Shown here: positions 1 to 10,365 of the stretch, piece after piece
Layout: each line of letters begins with the position of its first letter
Numbering within the stretch: the stretch's first letter is position 1
NCBI RefSeq assembly: GCF_028640845.1
Contig: NC_080540.1
Location: 234,581,794 to 234,645,793, forward strand
DNA: 64,000 nt
Direction: 5' to 3'
Source: Ahaetulla prasina
Taxonomy: Eukaryota > Chordata > Lepidosauria > Squamata > Colubridae
Translations under genes and position numbers: made by a program
Notes under the pieces: model-generated
Told to the model about the DNA's origin: nothing
Seen by the model: only the letters and a program-made list of their open reading frames with translations
Databases searched by the model: none

Positions 1-2004
1 GGCAGTGAAGTCAGGCGCTTCCTTCAAAAATCTATCATCCTTTTATTTTATTAAATGATAAAGGATTTTTCTTTACAAAATTATTTCATTTTCAAAAGCA
101 GCTTAGAGGAGTGAAGTAAAAAGCTTCATTTATCCAAAGTAGATTTATTTCAGTAAGGAAATGTTTTCTTTCTTATGCAAAGCAACTTTGTATTGTCTAA
201 AACAGCTTTGATGCTGAAGTTCTTGCTCATCCAAACCAGTGCGGTCTTTCCAAACATTTCTGAAGAATCCAAATGGCCAAACAGAAAGTCAGGCAAAAAC
301 TTTGTGGAACTATTTTTACTTCTCCCGAATCTGCAGAGGGCATGGAATTCAGAAAGCCACACCGAAAAGGAAATAATGAATAATGATAGTGAATCGGTAA
401 TATTATGACTTCTCAATGTATCATAAGATTCATAATGTCAAGGGGCACATATTGTAGGTGTTGTCCAGCATAGTGTAGATTCATATAATCCAGTGACACT
501 GGGAACTAAATAAATGCAGAATTATTATTTTTTTCCAGATACTTTTTGTTCAGTACAATTTGTGATTCACTGTAAATGACAGTTTCAGTAAACTGGAAAG
601 AAAATGTTTCCAAAGAGTGAAACAACAAAGAACTATCTGCGTGAATGTGCCAAAGCCAGTCACCTTATCCAGTGTGTTGGAAAAGAAAATATTAGATGTT
701 ATCTAAAAGCAATTATCACAAGGTTCTAGTGATTAAACACATACATACCCATACACACACATGCACACATTTCACTGAATATAAATGGAAGTTCTGACAA
801 AGTGCACAACTTCTCCATGGTATTTTTCATCTTTGTTGGGTTTTTCTTTCTGGGTATATTCATTGCAAGCAACATTAAAAATATACCTCTCATGAAAGGC
901 TTGATATAGGAAATTGTGTGACAATGTTGCTGTCATAACTGGAGTTTGGATACATTTACAGAGAACTTCGAATAGTGGTTAAATTAGTGTGTTTGAGTGT
1001 GCATCGGTATACATACACACTGCTTAATGGTAAAGCACGTCTTACACTTTGAGTCCAACTTCATGTTGCACGATGGTGATGACAATGAGACTCTTCAGCC
1101 ACAGTATCACAAAGCAGGAGAAACATATTGTAGAAAGAATAGACCAGCAAAGATAGTGAAGTGTTCTATGTATAGTTTTTTTTCTTCAACAGGCAGTAGT
1201 ATCTTAGTCCGAGATCTTTAATGTATAATATTGTTCTAGTGAAAGGAATCTATATTTACCAAAGGTGTCCTGTTATGAAGAAACTAGATGTGGACCTATT
1301 AAGATGCTTTGTTAAATCATCAGTCATACTGGAAAAAGGATGATATAATCTCAAGGAAGATTTCTATGGTAAATCCATGATCAGTTCATATATTTCTTTT
1401 TCTAAATCCAAAGCTAGATCTCAGTGAAAGTTAGAATTTGATCAAAGTTGGATTGTGATAAATCGAGTGAAATAAGGTTTTATCCTGGTCTATGAGAGGA
1501 AAAAAAATATCATCCAGAAATCCCTTACCAAAAGCTGCAGTTGTGCTGGAACCTGTTAGAAGATTACGTTTAATCTACACATTGCTAACAACTTTTCTGG
1601 AATAAATTCTTGATGTATTACAACAGAGCAGATTAAATAAAGGTGCTATGGCATTTTTATGATATTCAGGTCTCAAGATCTCTTCACTATGTACCTTGAA
1701 GAGGTAAAAATTTATTAGCTTTGTATTAGCTAGCTAAGATGCAAGTAACCATAATGGTCAGCTATTTCTTATTTTGAGAAAATGTCTCAAAGGTGATTTT
1801 TTAAAAGCCCACTGGACTATGACCCGGATGGCTGAGAATTTCCACAAACATTTGAGAAAATATGTTTTACTTATTCCATACAGTAATGTTTTAATGATAC
1901 CTTTTAGAATGGTTTAAAAAAATGCAGTCAAGGATAGAATTTCCTTAGGGAAGTGAACATCAGAATATGTACATATTTCTATGGTATACTAGGTGGGTAT
2001 TGTG
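1..2004. other. Unique noncoding stretch
   Basis: No repeat or gene recognised. The sequence is AT-rich. Open frames on both strands stay below 90 codons and none resembles a known family. A short CA-rich run lies near 745-775. The stretch ends where the hAT element with a clear target-site duplication begins. Confidence 0.5.
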
Positions 2005-2391
2005 CAGTGATGAAATGCTACAGGTTCGCACAAGTTCGGGTGAACCAGTAGTGAAAAAGCTACTGTTTCGGGCAAACCTGTAGTAAAAAATAGCTACCAG
2101 TTCATCCAAACTGGTATTTCCGACGATCAGCTGTGCTGCACGATTTATATTCGTGTTGTGCGAATCTAAATCGCACAACAAAGCTGTTCCCCCCTTCACT
2201 GTTCTACTTACCTTGTTAAGCCTCCTTTTTCCATGTGAAGTGAGAGCGCCTTTGATGCGCACTGCACATGCACACATGCGCAGTGTGCTCAAGGTGTGCG
2301 CTGTGCATGCGTGCACACAATGTGCTTTTGGTGCACACCATGCATGCGCGGGCAGCGAACCAGTGGCAATCCGCGGAGGATTTCACCACTG
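2005..2391. mobile_element. Non-autonomous hAT element, family A
   Basis: The 387-bp element has inverted ends CAGTGATGAAAT and ATTTCACCACTG. It is flanked by GTATTGTG (1997-2004) and GTATTGTT (2392-2399), an 8-bp TSD with one mismatch, as expected of hAT transposition. Internally it has the family marks: repeated gttcg/aacc(g/a)gta blocks near the left end and a GCATGCGC-rich, CpG-rich right half. It encodes no transposase, so it must have been moved in trans. ACTTACCTT at 2206-2214 is a splice-donor consensus on the minus strand. The superfamily call rests on TSD length and termini. Confidence 0.85.
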
Positions 2392-2554
2392 GTATTGTTT
2401 GGTATTATCTGAGGTGGGGATGGGATTCATTATCAATATTTTAAAAATACAGCTCTACTTAATGGTTTACAGCTACGGAACTAACCCACAATATAGAATC
2501 TGCTACATAGAGAAACTTGAAACAAGGAAAGAAGGTTCTTAAGTATTCAGGGAG

Positions 2555-2838
2555 TTGATTCATAGGGTTGATAGTCTTTGGAAGGATGGACACACTGAAG
2601 TTGAAGCTCAAAACATTTGGCCACTAGAAGAGAGAACTCCTTGGAAAAGACTCTGATGTTGGGAAAGATTGAAGGCAAAAGAAGAAGGAGATGGCAAAGG
2701 ATGAAATGGTTGGATAGTGTTATCTACACAGTGGGCATGAGTTTGAGCAAGCTCTGATAGACTGTGGAGGACAGGGGAGGCCTGGCATGCTGTGGCCTGT
2801 GGGGTCGCAAAGACTAGGACACAATTTAGCAACTAAAT
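2555..2838 (+). mobile_element. BovB (RTE-clade) LINE 3' end
   Basis: This is a 5'-truncated 3' end of a BovB retrotransposon. The landmarks are ctgatgttgggaaagattga, then gatggcaaaggatgaaatgg, then the diagnostic tail aggcctggcatgctgtgg and ggggtcgcaaagactaggac followed by acaatttagcaact. This is the same tail that is abundant in ruminant genomes. No intact reverse-transcriptase frame remains. BovB is known for horizontal transfer between squamates and ruminants. The left boundary is approximate and I did not find a convincing TSD. Confidence 0.8.
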
Positions 2839-3897
2839 TGCAAAAGGGTTGAAAACAACCTCATTGCCAGCCTCACCGCTTGCATCCACAATTGACCAAA
2901 ATATGATAGTGTATAATTCCTGTCACCTGCCATAAAAATCTCTATGGATGATCTTAGTGATCAAGCAGATGTGTAACTTGAAACAGGAAAGGCAAAGCTA
3001 GTAATAGGTTTATCTAATCAAAGAAGTCACTTTATGACTTTCCTACCGTAGGAATAATAATGCTTCTAGATTCACCTCCAAATTACATATCTGTTTTTTC
3101 CTGACAGGATGTGATTTTATTTCTACTTTTTTAAAAAAAGGTCTCCAGCTCCTATGCCTGAAAATCAGCAATTCACAAATTCTCTTTTTTGATCGCCTTG
3201 GCCCTCTTCCAGCCAAATATTGCACCCTGGTAGTATCTGAATTAGCGCTGGGTGCTATCAGAATACCGGTGGCACCACTCCCCTAAATTCCTGAAAACTT
3301 CAACAGTCAAAAATATAGACATATTCTTGGTTCATCCTTAGGACAGATTGTTCCCACAATGCCAAGCACTGCTTCAAGCTTGATCAGCTGCCTGTCATTA
3401 TTTAAATATAATTCTTAGGCTTAAGGAAGATTATTTCCATTGTGTTACAATAAAAATGCTTGACTCCTAGATGCCAACATTTTGGGGGATTGTTGTTGTT
3501 GTTTTGATCTTTCCCTTTAAGGCACAAAGAACGCATGCAGGGAGTGAAGCACAATGCCTGTCTGTTCCTTGTTAATCATAAAAGCCATGGGCCTACTTCT
3601 CTTCTGAAATGTTGGCCATTGTAACAAAACAACAACAACCCAGACAAGCCCATAGATAGGTAGATAGATAGATAGATCTATTGCCATTTTATTCATTGAG
3701 AACACTCCATTTATAGGATCGTGCTAGTGTATGGTTCCCTATGAGAGGAGATTTTTATTTAAAAATAATTGAATGGGTAGAGGAGTATCCTTGAAAGCAT
3801 TCCTGATTTTAAAAGCCTCACAAGAATCTGATATTAAATAGTCGCTTTTTTAGATCATTTATTGGTCTCTGTCGCTCTGTATCTGGATTTTGTAATA
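2839..3897. other. Unique noncoding stretch with a short GATA run
   Basis: No gene recognised. A short (GATA)n run sits at about 3658-3676 and a GTT run near 3490-3503. Open frames up to 62 codons have no recognisable motif. Confidence 0.45.
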
Positions 3898-4353
3898 CAG
3901 CTAGTCCTTGCTTAACAATCGGTAGCTTAACTATGATTTGAAGTTACAACAGCTTCAAAAAGGGAGCTATATGGCCTATATATTCTTTCAACCATTGTAA
4001 AATGTTGTGCCAACCCCCCCCACCACGGCCGCATGGCCATGTTTAGGGCACTTACCTTTATATATCATATTTAGAAATCAAGGATCACATTTATGACTGG
4101 TTGCAGCATCCCGCCATCATATGACTGAAATTTGCAAAAAAAATTTTTTTGCCATTTTCCAACAGAAATCAGTAAAGAACACTAATCAGTTATGCTGTAT
4201 TCATGTAATAATGACTACAATAATGAAATAATGGTTTACTTAACAAACAACTACAGCTGAAGACTAGTAATAAAATTGAGTCAGGTCATGTGGTGACCAC
4301 CCTAATTTACAACCAAAATGTCGGGCCCAATTGTGGTCATAAATCAAAGCCTC
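3898..4353. mobile_element. Mariner-type non-autonomous element, family M (degraded)
   Basis: The left end follows a TA dinucleotide and reads CAGCTAGTCCTTGCTTAAC, matching the family terminus CAGGTAGTCCTYRACTTA seen cleanly at 49928 and 30204. The interior has family landmarks such as gactggttgcagcatcc and caattgtggtcataaatc. The right inverted repeat is eroded, so the right limit is approximate. TA target sites and paired inverted repeats suggest the Tc1/mariner superfamily. No transposase is present. Confidence 0.6.
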
Positions 4354-4760
4354 TTTTTATATTCTGTTCAGGCTATCCTTTCCTCCAAAATTAATCTAAA
4401 ATATTAATAATATTTAACAATAATAAGCATTTATCTTTGTCATTCCTACATAAACAATATGCAGATCTGTATAAATCCCGCTTTTTCAGGATTTTGAAAA
4501 GGGAAGATTTTGAAAAGAAGAGACTATACGTAGCTTACTATTGAATTGTGGAGCCCTTGGTATGTTCTGAGTGGTGGTTTGCTCTCAGATGGTTTATAGC
4601 CTAAATAATAACCTAAGTAATAGTGCTAGTCTGTATGCTATTGTTAAAACTGCATTTCTTGAATGCTATTGGTCTCTGTTTAATACTATCATGTGTGCTA
4701 TGGATGAAATTTTCTCCTATACAAAGCTGGGATAATTTGTAAACATCCATAACATCAATT

Positions 4761-4855
4761 AATATATATATATATATGTATATATATATCCTCCTCCTCC
4801 TCCTCCTCCTCCTCCTCCTCCTCCTCCTCCTCCTCCTCCTCCTCCTCCTCCTCCT
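4761..4855. repeat. Compound microsatellite (TA)n(CCT)n
   Basis: A TA tract (about 4761-4789) runs directly into about 22 uninterrupted CCT units (4790-4855). The purine/pyrimidine asymmetry of CCT/AGG could support a triplex. The purity suggests active length change. Confidence 0.95.
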
Positions 4856-4924
4856 TTTAAAGACCCTTTGGAAGACAATTTAATTTGATCGACCCTACCA
4901 ACCAAAGGAAATATGTCATACTTT

Positions 4925-5125
4925 CCTCCTGTTTTAAACTAAAATTGATTGAGGGATTATGATAGTGGCATAATTAATTGAGGATAATTTGATTTAGAAC
5001 AGGGTCTGTGAAGGAAATTAATGAGGGTAAATTAATTGAAGAGGAGCTACTAATTTGGGGTGAGCTGAGGAAGAGGTTCAAATTAATTGAACCTATTTGG
5101 GAAGATTTGGGTGGGAATTGATTAG
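4925..5125. promoter_or_regulatory. Cluster of TAATT homeodomain-type cores (candidate regulatory block)
   Basis: AATTAATTGA-like sites recur at about 4972, 5030 and 5082, with further TTAATTTG, TTAATGAG and AATTGATTAG variants between and around them. TAATTA and TAATTG are the core sites of many homeodomain factors. The spacing (about 55 bp between the three best sites) could also reflect an old decayed tandem repeat. This is a candidate only, as no conservation data were available. Confidence 0.25.
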
Positions 5126-6042
5126 CTTCTCTTCTGTGAAATATATTCCCAATTTACCATACCCACCCAGATGACTTTCATTTTGGCCTCTTTCATTGCA
5201 TATTGATGAAATTGGCAGCCCGGATTGCAAATTAGCTCCTGATGTGATTTTAAGATCATGCAATTTGCCGCAAAGGGATGGTTCTCGTTACTGTTTGAAA
5301 AAATCAAATTAATCAGGCATTTCTGATAGTGTCACATAAAGTATTACAGTTTCTTGAAAGTACATCTTTACATTGACATTATTAAATCCATGTACACATT
5401 ATCATTCCAGTGAGGCCATAGTGAATTCATTAAAACTAATGCAATAATATATGTGTTAATTTTCATGAATCTTTAAGACACTCTGAAAGTTTTACTATAA
5501 GGAACAAAACTCACTCTGGAAGTTTTTTTCCCCATGTAACAACTCCTCCCACCAAAGTTTCTATCTCTATGACTAGAAAGGTTATACTAGAGTAGACTAT
5601 GCTTTTTTTGGTCAGACATGCACAATGTGCTGAGTCATCTCTGCTTTATTGGTAGACCAAAAAAAACCCTGCTAGATTGCACAACAGGAAACACATGATT
5701 CAAATTTTTACATTGAAATTAATATACAATAGATCCACATCTTTGATAATACGATTAGAATTCAGTTAAAAGCTCATGTTGTGTATTTGTTTTGCATGCC
5801 AGGGAGCAAGTCAAGAACTCATCACTTTATTGTGTTCATGGTTTCTGCTTCCATCACTATGACTGGAATTCATCTTACTGATAAGGACCATGGGTTAAGC
5901 TCCTTATTAAGCAATTAAGCAATCATCCAACCCTGGTCAAGATCAATGTAAAATGAATGTGGACACTATAGCAAATCAATTTTTGAACCTTACATCCACC
6001 AGAGAGCATTAAATTATTTTCTGTCAACATTCATGAAAGGGA
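5126..6042. other. Unique noncoding stretch
   Basis: No mobile element or gene recognised. It is AT-rich with scattered short open frames. It ends at the Penelope remnant, whose terminal repeat starts near 6043. Confidence 0.45.
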
Positions 6043-6542
6043 GTGTCTATGGAGATTCTCAGTCATCCAGGACATAGTTGTCTCTAAGGTGCTTTTTTCA
6101 AGAGGCAATTGGGCTTTCTGGTTTTTCTTTGAAGACATTTTGCTTTTCATCCAAGAAGCTTCTTCAGCTCTGACTGAATGATGGGGAATGGAAGGATTTA
6201 TACTCCTTGCAGACAGCTGGTCATTTGCATTCTTTTAGAGGGTTGTTAGGGTCACCTAACAACTTAGTGCCTTCTTGGAACTGTTGAAAGGATTGTGTTG
6301 TAGATTGGCGATAGATAATGTCATATTCCTCCCTCTCTGTTGAGAGAGGACTGTACAATTTTGACATAAATGGCCTCTTTAACCCCTCTTTCAAACCAGT
6401 GATCCTCTCTGTCCAAAATATGGAATTTGTTGTCTTCAAAGAAAAACCACCTTTGGATCACTAAAGGGAGATTGCATTCCATATTCATGACACAACATTC
6501 TGCAATTATGATATTTCTTTGATCCATAGATGGCTGCAATGG
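6043..6542 (-). mobile_element. Penelope-like element fragment: endonuclease C-terminus and terminal repeat
   Basis: The minus strand at about 6320-6530 encodes residues including DNKFHILDREDHWFERGVKE and AIYVK..SLNREGG, then a stop, then RHYLSPIYNTILS. This WFERGVKEA..SLNRGGG pattern resembles the C-terminal GIY-YIG endonuclease region of vertebrate Penelope-like proteins as I recall it. Downstream on the minus strand (6043-6250 on plus) is a terminal repeat with the hairpin around CTTCTTGGATGA. The coding part is broken by stops and truncated at 6542, where a hAT element begins. The family match is from memory, without a search. Confidence 0.65.
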
Positions 6543-6853
6543 CAGGGGTGAAATCCAGCAGGTTCTGACATGTAGTGGAGAACTGGTAGTGGAAATTTTG
6601 AGCAGTTCAGAGAACCGGTAGCAGAAATTTTGAGCTGTTTGGAGAACTGGCAAATACCACCTCTGGCTGGCCCCAGAATGGAGTGGGAATGGAGACTTTG
6701 CAATATCCTTCCCCCAGGAATGGGGAGGGAATGGGTATTTTGTAGTATCCTTCCCCTGCCATGCTCACCAAGCCATACCACCAAGCCATACCACCAAGCC
6801 ATACCCACCAAGCCCACAGAACCAGTAGTAAAAAGATTTGGATTTCACCACTG
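6543..6853. mobile_element. Non-autonomous hAT element, family A
   Basis: The 311-bp element begins CAGGGGTGAAATCC and ends GGATTTCACCACTG. It is flanked by a perfect 8-bp duplication TGCAATGG (6535-6542 and 6854-6861). It differs inside from other family A copies by repeated ttttgagc(a/t)gtt blocks and four ccaccaagccatac-type units near 6768-6820. Its left TSD lies in or beside the Penelope remnant, so it is the younger of the two. It has no coding capacity. Confidence 0.9.
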
Positions 6854-6861
6854 TGCAATGG

Positions 6862-7488
6862 GTATATAATAGTAATTCTGAGGGAATTTTCACCTCCAAA
6901 TTCTAAACACCTTGGTAGAAGCCAGAAAATTCACAATTTGTAAATGTAGTTTTCATGGAGAAATGAAAGACTTGCAATGGTCTGCCTCCATTCAATCTAA
7001 AGAAACTTTCCTTATATATGGAACCATCATAGTCAAACATTCATGTGGTGCTTCTACCTTTTTGTAGAATTTTATGATTTATTGAGCATCATTGCTATTG
7101 CTAATTGTCAGGTAGTTCTTGATGTTGTGCTTTTATGTGCTTTAATCATTTTAAAAAAGATTTTAAAATGTGTTTGGGTTGTTTTTGTATTCTTTTATTT
7201 GGATTCAACTCTTCTGCCTCAAAATCTGCCTTGCAATTTCTCAGATTTTTTTTTCTTCTTTTCTCGTGAAAAACAATTCTGTGTTTCCAATTTTGTTTTG
7301 CAGGGCACTTATGAATTTCCTTCAAATTAACTCCCAGTTGTGGGTTTTATTATTGGAGTTTGTGCGGAATGGGAATATGCTGAATTTGGGTCTGAAGGCA
7401 AAAGTCAGATCAAACAGACATGTCCACACCTCTCAGTGCCTCCTTAAATAAGCTGTGCCTTTTCCTGACTGTTATGTTGTGGGCAAAG
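6862..7488. other. Unique noncoding stretch
   Basis: It holds no recognised gene. Open frames of 93-95 codons at about 7043-7451 are rich in Phe, Leu and Ile from a T-rich segment and lack any family signature, so I do not call them genes. Confidence 0.45.
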
Positions 7489-7553
7489 ATGGCTGAGGAA
7501 CTCTGGGAGTTGAAGTCCACAAGTCTTAAAGGGGCCAAGGTTGGAGACCCCTG
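7489..7553. mobile_element. Half of a palindromic hAT element, family B
   Basis: It carries the right arm of family B: tctgggagttgaagtccac, then aagtcttaaa, then caaggttggagacccctg at the terminus. Only one arm is present, whereas complete copies at 21829-21939 and 33026-33160 are near-palindromes with two arms. It is followed by atctaaag. No TSD partner was found. Confidence 0.7.
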
Positions 7554-7899
7554 ATCTAAAGGTTAGTTTTATTTAGCAGGACTTAACACAACTACATTTA
7601 TTTAATACACAACACTGAGTTCACACAGTAACCCTGCAATTTCAAGAAACCATGCATTTCCATTAAAGAGGCATTGACAAGATCTTCTGAAAGAGTGTGG
7701 GTATACCATTTGAACCTTCTTAAATCTGACCTGTATTTTCTTGGAAATTTATGGCTTTAAGAAGTTGCACTGAATGTGTCCATGCCTTTTCACCTTTGGA
7801 TCTGAAGTACAATACCTCCTTGTGAAGGATGCTATTGTGATGGTTGTTGTTTTGCAGTAATGTCTCCATTGCAGTGAAGTTGGCTGAGTGTCCTTTAAA

Positions 7900-7975
7900 G
7901 CAAAGCAAAGCTGGCTGAGGAATTCTGGGAGTTGAAGTCCACAAGTCTTAAAATTGCCAAGGTTGGAGACTCCTG
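7900..7975. mobile_element. Half of a palindromic hAT element, family B
   Basis: This is a single arm ending caaggttggagactcctg. It is bounded by CTTTAAAG (7892-7899) and CTTTAAAC (7976-7983), a possible TSD with one mismatch. The right copy of that octamer also serves as the left TSD of the next hAT element, so the two insertions lie directly back to back. Confidence 0.65.
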
Positions 7976-7983
7976 CTTTAAAC

Positions 7984-8179
7984 CAGGGGTCACCAACCTT
8001 TCGGATCTCAGGGACCACTAAATTCATAATTTTAAATCCCAGGGACCACTAATATGCATTTTTTAAAAAGACAAATAGTATTTAGTGCAATATAAAAAAT
8101 GCAAATAATTTTTTTACGGACCACCAAAATTTTCTCATGGACCATCAGTGGTCCATGGACCACCGGTTGGTGACCGCTG
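7984..8179. mobile_element. Non-autonomous hAT element, family C
   Basis: The 196-bp element has ends CAGGGGTCACCAACC and GGTTGGTGACCGCTG and a perfect 8-bp TSD CTTTAAAC (7976-7983, 8180-8187). Internally it repeats caggaccac/ggaccactaa-type blocks around an AT-rich centre. It has no open frame of note. The termini and the 8-bp duplication identify it as hAT. Confidence 0.9.
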
Positions 8180-8267
8180 CTTTAAACAGCGGGACGATAT
8201 GGATTCCCTCCCTTTGTGAATTAATACTGTAGGAGGATGGGAAGTCAGATATGAAACAAATTGATTT

Positions 8268-8622
8268 GGAGACACAGTGGCTCAGGGGCTAGGACGTTGA
8301 GCTTGTCGATTGGAAGGTCGGCAGTTCAGCGGTTCGAATCCCTAGTGCTGCGTAACGGGGTGAGCTCCCGTTACTTGTCCCAGCTTCTGCCAACCTAGCA
8401 GTTTCGAAAGCACATAAAAATGCAAGTAGAAAAAATAGGCACCACCTTTGGTGGGAAGGTAACAGCGTTCCATGCGCCTTTGGCGGTGAGTCATGCCGGC
8501 CACATGACCACGGAGACGACTTCGGACAGCGCTGGCTCTTCGGCTTTGAAACGGAGATGAGCACCGCCCCCTAGAGTTGGGAATGACTAGCACATATGTG
8601 CGAGGGGAACCTTTACCTTTAC
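8268..8622 (+). mobile_element. Sauria-type SINE (full-length)
   Basis: This is a tRNA-derived SINE with a 5' head containing A-box-like cagtggctcaggggctagga and B-box-like ggttcgaatcc (about 8332-8342). The conserved middle includes gtcccagcttctgccaac and ggtgggaaggtaacagcg. The 3' end is gggaacctttacctttacct, the short-repeat tail shared with a squamate BovB partner LINE that would supply reverse transcription. At about 355 bp it is full length. Pol III promoter boxes are internal. It is better preserved than the copies at 16266, 33266 and 59250. Confidence 0.88.
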
Positions 8623-8830
8623 CTATAGAATTAAAGATAGGACATCCAAGATACCACCTTTGAGAATTTCTATGAAATAATCTTTTTGGAAAGAAATTTC
8701 AAAAGCAATTTCTTTTTCATCAAATAAAATGAGAATTGGCAGAAAAAAGCCGCAGGAGGGTTTAATTTTTTTTTAATATACATTAGTTTTAACTCTGCAT
8801 CACCCAGGGAATTGTGCAACACATGGAAAC

Positions 8831-9147
8831 CAGGGGTGGGATTCTGCCGGTTCGGATAGGTTCGGACTAGTTCGGGCACACTGGTAGCTCTGATGATCAG
8901 CTGAGAGCGAACCAGTTCATTCCGATGATCAGCTGCTCCCCCCCAAAGGTATACTTACCTTTATTTCCTTTGTTTGAAGCTCAGCTGATTGGCATTGCAG
9001 CATGGATTGCCACCCCTCAGCTGTTTTATTCACCGGAGCTGCAGTAGAAGGTGCTGCTTTCCAGTGTACTGCATGTGCGCGGATCGCCCATTTGGCAATC
9101 TGCACACAAAGCGAACCGGTTGTTACACTAGTTGAATCCTACCACTG
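8831..9147. mobile_element. Non-autonomous hAT element, family A
   Basis: The 317-bp element has ends CAGGGGTGGGATTCTGCC and GAATCCTACCACTG and a perfect 8-bp TSD ATGGAAAC (8823-8830, 9148-9155). Its left part repeats ggttcgga/agttcgg blocks and its right part has gcatgtgcgcggatcgcc. ACTTACCTT (8953-8961) is a minus-strand splice-donor consensus that other copies of the family also carry. Confidence 0.9.
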
Positions 9148-9397
9148 ATGGAAACCCATACTTGTATGGGTGGAAGGATGTCCATGCCTGGAGTGACATG
9201 ATTACCTCTCTTTTTGAACTGCACTGAACACCTTTGCTTTTTCCAGCTGGTTACCAAGAAAAGCCAAGAAGATCTTTTTAATCTTCTGGAGATAATGGTA
9301 GGACCCTTTCCAACCCTGTTGCCAGGGTGAGAAATTTCCTGAGATGTCAAGATCTTTTTAAACATCTCATAACACTTCATGTGACAGATGGGAGGCA

Positions 9398-9432
9398 GGT
9401 GTGTGTGTGTATGTGTGTGTGTGTGTGTGTGT
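9398..9432. repeat. (GT)n microsatellite
   Basis: A GT tract of about 35 bp with one interrupting ATGT unit. Confidence 0.95.
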
Positions 9433-10030
9433 AACTTATTCAAATTCTTTGTTCCACTGCTAGAAAATGAGGTTGAAACAGAGCAACTGATTGGTTGCTC
9501 TGTTCTCCCATCCTTTCCTACAAATACCAGAAAGCTAAATTAAATGCAAGAAAAAAGCAATGACTTGATTCAAATAACACGCAAGGCTAAACTGGGACTG
9601 ACTATTTTGTGGTTCGATGTGTTATGATAATACAACCGGCATGATTTGTTTACAATTTGATTGGTTAAATGATCCCAAGAAATGTAACTAGTTGTGCACA
9701 CATACCCAGGGTGTGTACTTCCCAATCAATTGTACAGTAATTGGGTTAGCCCTATAGTATATAATATATTAGATCTAGATAGGGATCTTTCTCAAATAAT
9801 TTCCATTGGTCTTCCTGACTTTAAATTTATGTCATTTTAATTCTGCATCAGGTTTTTTGATGTAAATCTGGGCAAAAACATTGTTCACAGTTTATGCACA
9901 TTTGTGCTCATATATGTGTTTTCCTCCATTGCGCTGTCTTTGCCCTAATATAATATAGTCTTCATTCTCTAATGTGATCGCTTTTAGTGCAACTTTCATG
10001 TTGTGAGTTGCATCTTCAGATTTTTTAAAA
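9433..10030. other. Unique noncoding stretch
   Basis: No gene or repeat was recognised. It ends at the ATAGA microsatellite of the CR1 tail. Confidence 0.45.
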
Positions 10031-10365
10031 ATAGAATAGAATAGAATAGAATTTTTATTGGCCAAGTGTGATTGGACACACAAGGAATTTGTCTTGGTGC
10101 ATATGCTCTCAGTGTATATAAAAGAAAAGATACGTTCATCAAGGTACAACATTTACAACACAATTGATGATCAATATATCAATATAAATCATAAGGATTG
10201 CCAGCAACAAGTTATAGTCATACAGTCATAAGTGGAAAGAGATTGGTGATGGGAACTATGAAACGATTAATAGTAGTGCAGATTCAGTAAATAGTCTGAC
10301 AGTGTTGAGGGAATTATTTGTTTAGCAGAGTGATGGCCTTTGGGAAAAAACTGTTCTTGTGTCTA
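10031..10365 (-). mobile_element. CR1/L3-type LINE 3' end with (ATAGA)n tail
   Basis: The element lies on the minus strand, so its 3' end is on the left: an AATAG/ATAGA microsatellite (10031-10052) abuts tttttattggccaagtgtga, ttggacacacaaggaattt and gtgcatatgctctcagtgta. The rest extends to ctgttcttgtgtctagttg. A second copy with the same layout is at 47799-48360. This matches the snake CR1/L3 ('Snake1') tails reported to seed microsatellites. No coding sequence is retained. Confidence 0.8.

Noticed and set aside
6150..6180. A canonical hammerhead ribozyme
   Set aside because: The conserved core CUGAUGA is not met (TGGATGA here); only a variant or relic can be proposed, which is given as a finding.
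8332..8342. tRNA genes at SINE heads
   Set aside because: Box A and B-like sequences at 8268, 16266, 24001, 33266, 47385 and 59250 belong to SINEs with long SINE bodies; none folds into a full cloverleaf by eye.
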